Shown in pieces: positions 5,505 through 7,774 of a stretch of DNA of 7,774 nucleotides (position 1 is its first letter; each line of letters opens with the position of its first letter). Location: positions 1-7,774 of the forward strand of contig DMIX01000404.1 of assembly GCA_003451975.1 (NCBI GenBank), written 5' to 3'. The notes under the pieces are model-generated. The model was not told the DNA's origin and ran no database searches. It worked only from the letters and a program-made list of their open reading frames with translations. Source of the DNA: Propionibacteriaceae bacterium. GTDB lineage: Bacteria; Actinomycetota; Actinomycetes; Propionibacteriales; Propionibacteriaceae. The translations under genes and the position numbers were made by a program.

Positions 5505-6749
5505 ATGAACGACAACAGCGCAGAAGCGCTTGACCACCGCGACCTGAATCACGATCTCGACGTGTTTGCCACCGACCCGCTGGCAGGCTCCGGCCTGCCG
5601 CTGTGGCTTCCGGCCGGAGCCGCGATCCGCAACGAGTTGGAGCGGCTGGCCAAGGACATTGCCCACGACGACGGCTGTGTCGATGTGTACACCCCGGTGC
5701 TGGGCAAGCGCGCCTTGTTCGAGCGGTCGGGGCATTGGGCCAAGTTCGCCGCCGACATGTTCCCGCCGATGAAGCTCGGTGAGGACGAGGTGGTGCTGCG
5801 TCCGGCCAATTGCCCGCATCATGCGCTGGTGTATGCCTCGCGCCAGCATTCCTACCGCGAGTTGCCCGTACGGCTGAACGAACTCGGGGCGATGTTCCGG
5901 GCTGAACGCTCGGGGGTGTTATCGGGGCTGCAACGGGTACGGCAGATCAATCTGGACGATACCCACGTCTTCTGCCGTCCCGATCAGGTGGCAGCTGAAG
6001 TTGCTCGTGCATTGCGTTCGGCGTTGCGTGCTCAGCGTGTTCTCGGTCTGCCGGTCGACTACGTGCGGCTTTCGCTGCGTGGCGACGGTGAGGCGTGGCA
6101 GGGGCCAGCGGAACAGTGGCAAACCAGCCAAGCGGTGCTGCGCGCCGCCGCCGAGGAAGTGCTGGCTGAGGAGGGCCTTGCCCTGGTCGACGGGTTCGGG
6201 GAGGCCGCGTTCTACGGACCGAAGCTTGATCTTCAGGTGCGTGACGGGCGCGGCCAGGAAGAGACCATTGCCACCGTCCAACTCGACTTCAACCAGCCGG
6301 AGAACTTCGACCTCACCTACCAAGCTGCGGACGGATCGCAGCAGCGGGTGGTGATGATTCACCGGGGCACCGTGGGTTCGATGGAGCGGGTGGTCGCGGC
6401 ACTGCTGGAGCGGTATCAGGGACGGTTGCCCTTCTGGTTGGCGCCGGTGCAGGTGGTCGTGTTGCCCGTGGCCGAACGTCAGGACGAGGCTGCCCGGGCA
6501 GCAGTCGATGCACTGCGCAAGGCTGGCTTGCGGGTCGATCTCGACCCGGATGGCAGCCTGGGGGCGCGTATTCGCGACGCTCGGCGTCGGCGGATCTCGC
6601 TGATTGCCGTGATCGGTGAGCGCGAAGTCGCCGACGGGCTGATTCAGGTAACCGACGGCAGCGATGGCCGTCGGCGGAGCTTGGCACTGGAGGAGTTGGT
6701 GGCCAAAGCAACCGACGCGTACCTGCATCGCGAGCCGATTGCTTGGTGA
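5505..6749 (+). CDS. Threonyl-tRNA synthetase homologue lacking TGS and editing domains
   Basis: A class II synthetase-like protein of 414 residues (full bacterial ThrRS about 640). It starts in the catalytic domain at DHRDLNHDLDVF (10-21), so the N-terminal TGS and Ser-tRNA-editing domains are absent. Motif 2 is FRAERSGVLSGLQRVR (131-146), motif 3 MIHRGTVGSMER (284-295), and the anticodon-binding domain runs from WLAPVQVVVLPV (311) to the end. Zinc ligands C103, H154 and H286 align with E. coli C334, H385 and H511; R132, D152, Y237, K240, Q259 and R295 are also kept. Positions equal to E. coli M332, Q381 and Q479 are A101, L150 and T254, and the VRTRRG anticodon segment (R609) is replaced by VTDGSDG. 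ATG 5505 has AAGGGAG seven nt upstream. Threonylation is likely but unproven; a specialised paralogue seems probable. An attenuator with Thr codons precedes it. Confidence 0.93.
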   Translation: MNDNSAEALDHRDLNHDLDVFATDPLAGSGLPLWLPAGAAIRNELERLAKDIAHDDGCVDVYTPVLGKRALFERSGHWAKFAADMFPPMKLGEDEVVLRPANCPHHALVYASRQHSYRELPVRLNELGAMFRAERSGVLSGLQRVRQINLDDTHVFCRPDQVAAEVARALRSALRAQRVLGLPVDYVRLSLRGDGEAWQGPAEQWQTSQAVLRAAAEEVLAEEGLALVDGFGEAAFYGPKLDLQVRDGRGQEETIATVQLDFNQPENFDLTYQAADGSQQRVVMIHRGTVGSMERVVAALLERYQGRLPFWLAPVQVVVLPVAERQDEAARAAVDALRKAGLRVDLDPDGSLGARIRDARRRRISLIAVIGEREVADGLIQVTDGSDGRRRSLALEELVAKATDAYLHREPIAW

Positions 6750-6774
6750 TGGCTTGGCCTGAGGCGTCGCGGTG

Positions 6775-6804
6775 CTAGCCTCCCGAAACACGTTGGCAGG
6801 GAGG
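6775..6804 (+). promoter_or_regulatory. Possible promoter and SD-masking hairpin before the 94-residue gene
   Basis: TAGCCT (6775-6780), preceded by TGC, resembles the extended -10 of the metE promoter; TTGGCC (6754-6759) is a possible but closely spaced -35. CCTCCC (6779-6784) is complementary to GGGAGG (6799-6804), part of the ribosome binding site of the next gene, and could mask it. If transcription starts near 6787 the masking strand is not in the RNA. Weakly supported. Confidence 0.3.
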
Positions 6805-6810
6805 TGGAAG

Positions 6811-7095
6811 GTGGCGTACGCGCACACGCAGGAGCAGTTGGCTCGTGAACTGGTGCACGATGCTCGGTTGCGGCAACGTCTGTTGGGCGCCGTGAATGCC
6901 GGCCTCGACAGTACGGTGACCAACACGCACGATATTCGCTTCGATCACCGGAACCAGCGGGTCGCCATCTCCTATGAGCTAGCTGTCGGTAGCTCGGTCG
7001 AGCTGTCGATTCCGGAGTTCGTCGAGTTCGTCCAGGGGGCGACAATGTGCCCGGACACGAACTGCGCCCTGTGCCGCGCCCTCGGGCTGCGGTGA
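6811..7095 (+). CDS. Hypothetical small protein with C-terminal Cys cluster
   Basis: I do not recognise this 94-residue protein. GTG 6811 is chosen because AGGGAGG ends six nt upstream; an in-frame start at 6772 would lie upstream of that site and lacks one of its own. The N-terminal third is charged and helical in character (QEQLARELVHDARLRQRLL, about 7-25). A middle segment looks like alternating beta strands (DIRFDHRNQRVAISYELAVG, 41-60). The end is C80-x4-C85-x2-C88 (CPDTNCALCRALG), which could bind a metal or carry a redox thiol; no fourth ligand is close by. There is no signal peptide or membrane segment. Its stop codon lies 5 nt before the next ATG, and an overlapping GTG at 7092 would be an alternative next start, so the two genes probably form an operon. 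Confidence 0.78.
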   Translation: MAYAHTQEQLARELVHDARLRQRLLGAVNAGLDSTVTNTHDIRFDHRNQRVAISYELAVGSSVELSIPEFVEFVQGATMCPDTNCALCRALGLR

Positions 7096-7100
7096 GCAGC

Positions 7101-7478
7101 ATGAAAGGTGGGCCGGATGGCAGCGCGTCCCCGTTGTCTGAGCTTGTCGAAGGCTCAAAGGCCCGAAGGCCCCCGAGAGCCAGCGGGTTCTGGGGCTTGG
7201 AGATTGATGCCGCCCTGGTGACCTATGACGAGATCTCGTTCCTTCCCGAGGAATTCGACCCCGTCGATCACCTGGAACACCTGAAAGAGGACCTCCTGCA
7301 GCTGCGGTTACCCAACGGCGACATCGTTGACGCGGGCTGGCTGCCCGAGTTCGACCCGACCGGCACCTTCCACGTCGCGGTGGTGATCGAAGGGGATTGG
7401 GAGCATCCGCGTCAGCACGTGCAGGTTCGTGATGTTGCGGCGCTGCGCAGAGCGCTCGTGGGGTTCGCGCACAGTTAG
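7101..7478 (+). CDS. Hypothetical acidic protein, uncertain N-terminus
   Basis: Unrecognised; about 125 residues from ATG 7101. The convincing part begins near FWGLEIDAALVTYDEISFLPEEF (from about base 7188) and contains short hydrophobic strands such as TFHVAVVIEGDWEH and a final helix VRDVAALRRALVGFA. It is acidic, soluble, and has no signal peptide or membrane span. The first 30 residues (SPLSELVEGSKARRPPRASG region) are low in complexity and coincide with a palindromic repeat at 7137-7156, so they may not belong to the ancestral protein. Other possible starts are GTG 7092, which overlaps the previous stop as GTGA, and TTG 7197 after the repeat; no start has a good ribosome binding site. 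Translational coupling with the 94-residue gene is plausible. Confidence 0.68.
   Translation: MKGGPDGSASPLSELVEGSKARRPPRASGFWGLEIDAALVTYDEISFLPEEFDPVDHLEHLKEDLLQLRLPNGDIVDAGWLPEFDPTGTFHVAVVIEGDWEHPRQHVQVRDVAALRRALVGFAHS
7137..7156. repeat. REP-like palindromic repeat
   Basis: TCTGAGCTTGTCGAAGG (7137-7153) resembles a short repeat, CTGAGCTTGTCGAAGG or its complement, that I recall as scattered in many copies through high-GC bacterial genomes; this cannot be checked here. GAGCTT (7140-7145) can pair with AGGCTC (7151-7156) around a GTCGA loop, with one G-U. It lies inside the apparent 5' end of a coding region. Confidence 0.5.
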
Positions 7479-7575
7479 GCTGGCAACTGCCGGTCGGTCC
7501 GCGCAATCCGCGTGCTGGTCGGCAAACACTGACCGATAGTGGGCCGAGCCCCGCCGTCCCGCTAAGGAGGCACTC

Positions 7576-7774
7576 GTGGACATTTCCGTAGTCGGAAGCA
7601 GCCGTCATGCGATGAAACCGGAGCGTGGAACCTTGCACCTGAGCGTCGGTTGCGAGGCCGATAGACAGGACGTCGCGTTGCGGGACTGCACCACGGCGGT
7701 GAACGCGCTTCGTGCCGCGATCGATCAATTGGCAGCCAGTAACCCATCACCCATTACGTGGTTCGCGGTCCTGC
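7576..7774 (+). CDS. SIMPL domain-containing protein (DUF541), 5' part
   Basis: The first 66 residues of a protein that runs off the window. It begins MDISVVGSSRHAMKPERGTL, then LHLSVGCEAD and a helix ALRDCTTAVNALRAAIDQLA before SPITWFAVL. The order of a short strand, a V-x-G-S-x-x-x-x-x-x-P-E-R turn, a second strand ending in acidic residues, a long helix and a W-containing strand is that of the SIMPL (DUF541) domain found in BP26/Omp28-like and actinobacterial cytoplasmic versions. There is no signal peptide here, so this is probably a cytosolic form. The function of the family is poorly known. GTG 7576 has an ideal AAGGAGG five nt upstream, so it is translated independently of the gene 97 nt before it. 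Confidence 0.75.
   Translation, partial: MDISVVGSSRHAMKPERGTLHLSVGCEADRQDVALRDCTTAVNALRAAIDQLAASNPSPITWFAVL

Noticed and set aside
5919..6926. 335-codon minus-strand frame opposite the ThrRS homologue
   Set aside because: Its extent follows the synthetase gene and the next gene, it shows no family motif, and both plus-strand genes have clear starts and ribosome binding sites.
7479..7575. Possible -10 (GATAGT, 7535-7540) before the SIMPL gene
   Set aside because: No matching -35 and only one degenerate hexamer; not enough to call a promoter.
6979..7728. 249-codon minus-strand frame across the right end
   Set aside because: It runs antisense to three plus-strand genes with better start signals and has the Arg/Pro/Ser-rich composition of a shadow frame.

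Overview
The window looks like chromosomal DNA from a high-GC Gram-positive bacterium (Actinomycetota). The reasons are strong G/C bias at third codon positions, frequent GTG starts, AGGAGG-type ribosome binding sites, and the gene families present. No genus is assigned from sequence alone. Both ends cut through genes.

Left part (1-930, minus strand): an autoregulated-looking pair, a short YtrA/YhcF-type GntR repressor followed by an ABC transporter ATPase whose start overlaps the repressor gene by 20 nt. A perfect 9-bp inverted repeat, unusually AT-rich for this DNA, lies just upstream of the repressor and is the likely operator. Divergent to it (1007-1927, plus strand) is a zinc-free quinone-oxidoreductase-type NAD(P)H enzyme, then a small metallophosphoesterase (2044-2604) whose first beta strand lies upstream of any normal start codon.

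Middle (2684-5307): a promoter with an extended -10, a cobalamin riboswitch, about 130 nt of hairpin-rich expression platform, and metE, the cobalamin-independent methionine synthase. This is the usual logic of turning off the B12-free enzyme when B12 is available.

Main point of interest (5324-6749): after metE lies what reads as a complete ribosome-mediated transcription attenuator. It has a 19-codon leader peptide with three consecutive threonine codons (ACT ACG ACG), an intrinsic terminator with a GCAA tetraloop and T-tract, and two alternative long-range pairings that would make termination depend on whether a ribosome stalls at those codons. It precedes a 414-residue threonyl-tRNA synthetase homologue that lacks the TGS and editing domains. 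That protein keeps the catalytic zinc ligands but differs from the E. coli enzyme at several active-site and anticodon-contact positions. I see no clear terminator or promoter between metE and the attenuator, so B12 and threonine control may be stacked on one transcript.

Right part (6811-7774): two small unrecognised genes in a probable operon (94 and about 126 residues; the first ends in a Cys cluster, the second has a palindromic repeat in its apparent N-terminus), then the start of a SIMPL-domain (DUF541) protein that runs off the window. No tRNA, rRNA, CRISPR array, transposase or phage gene was seen.
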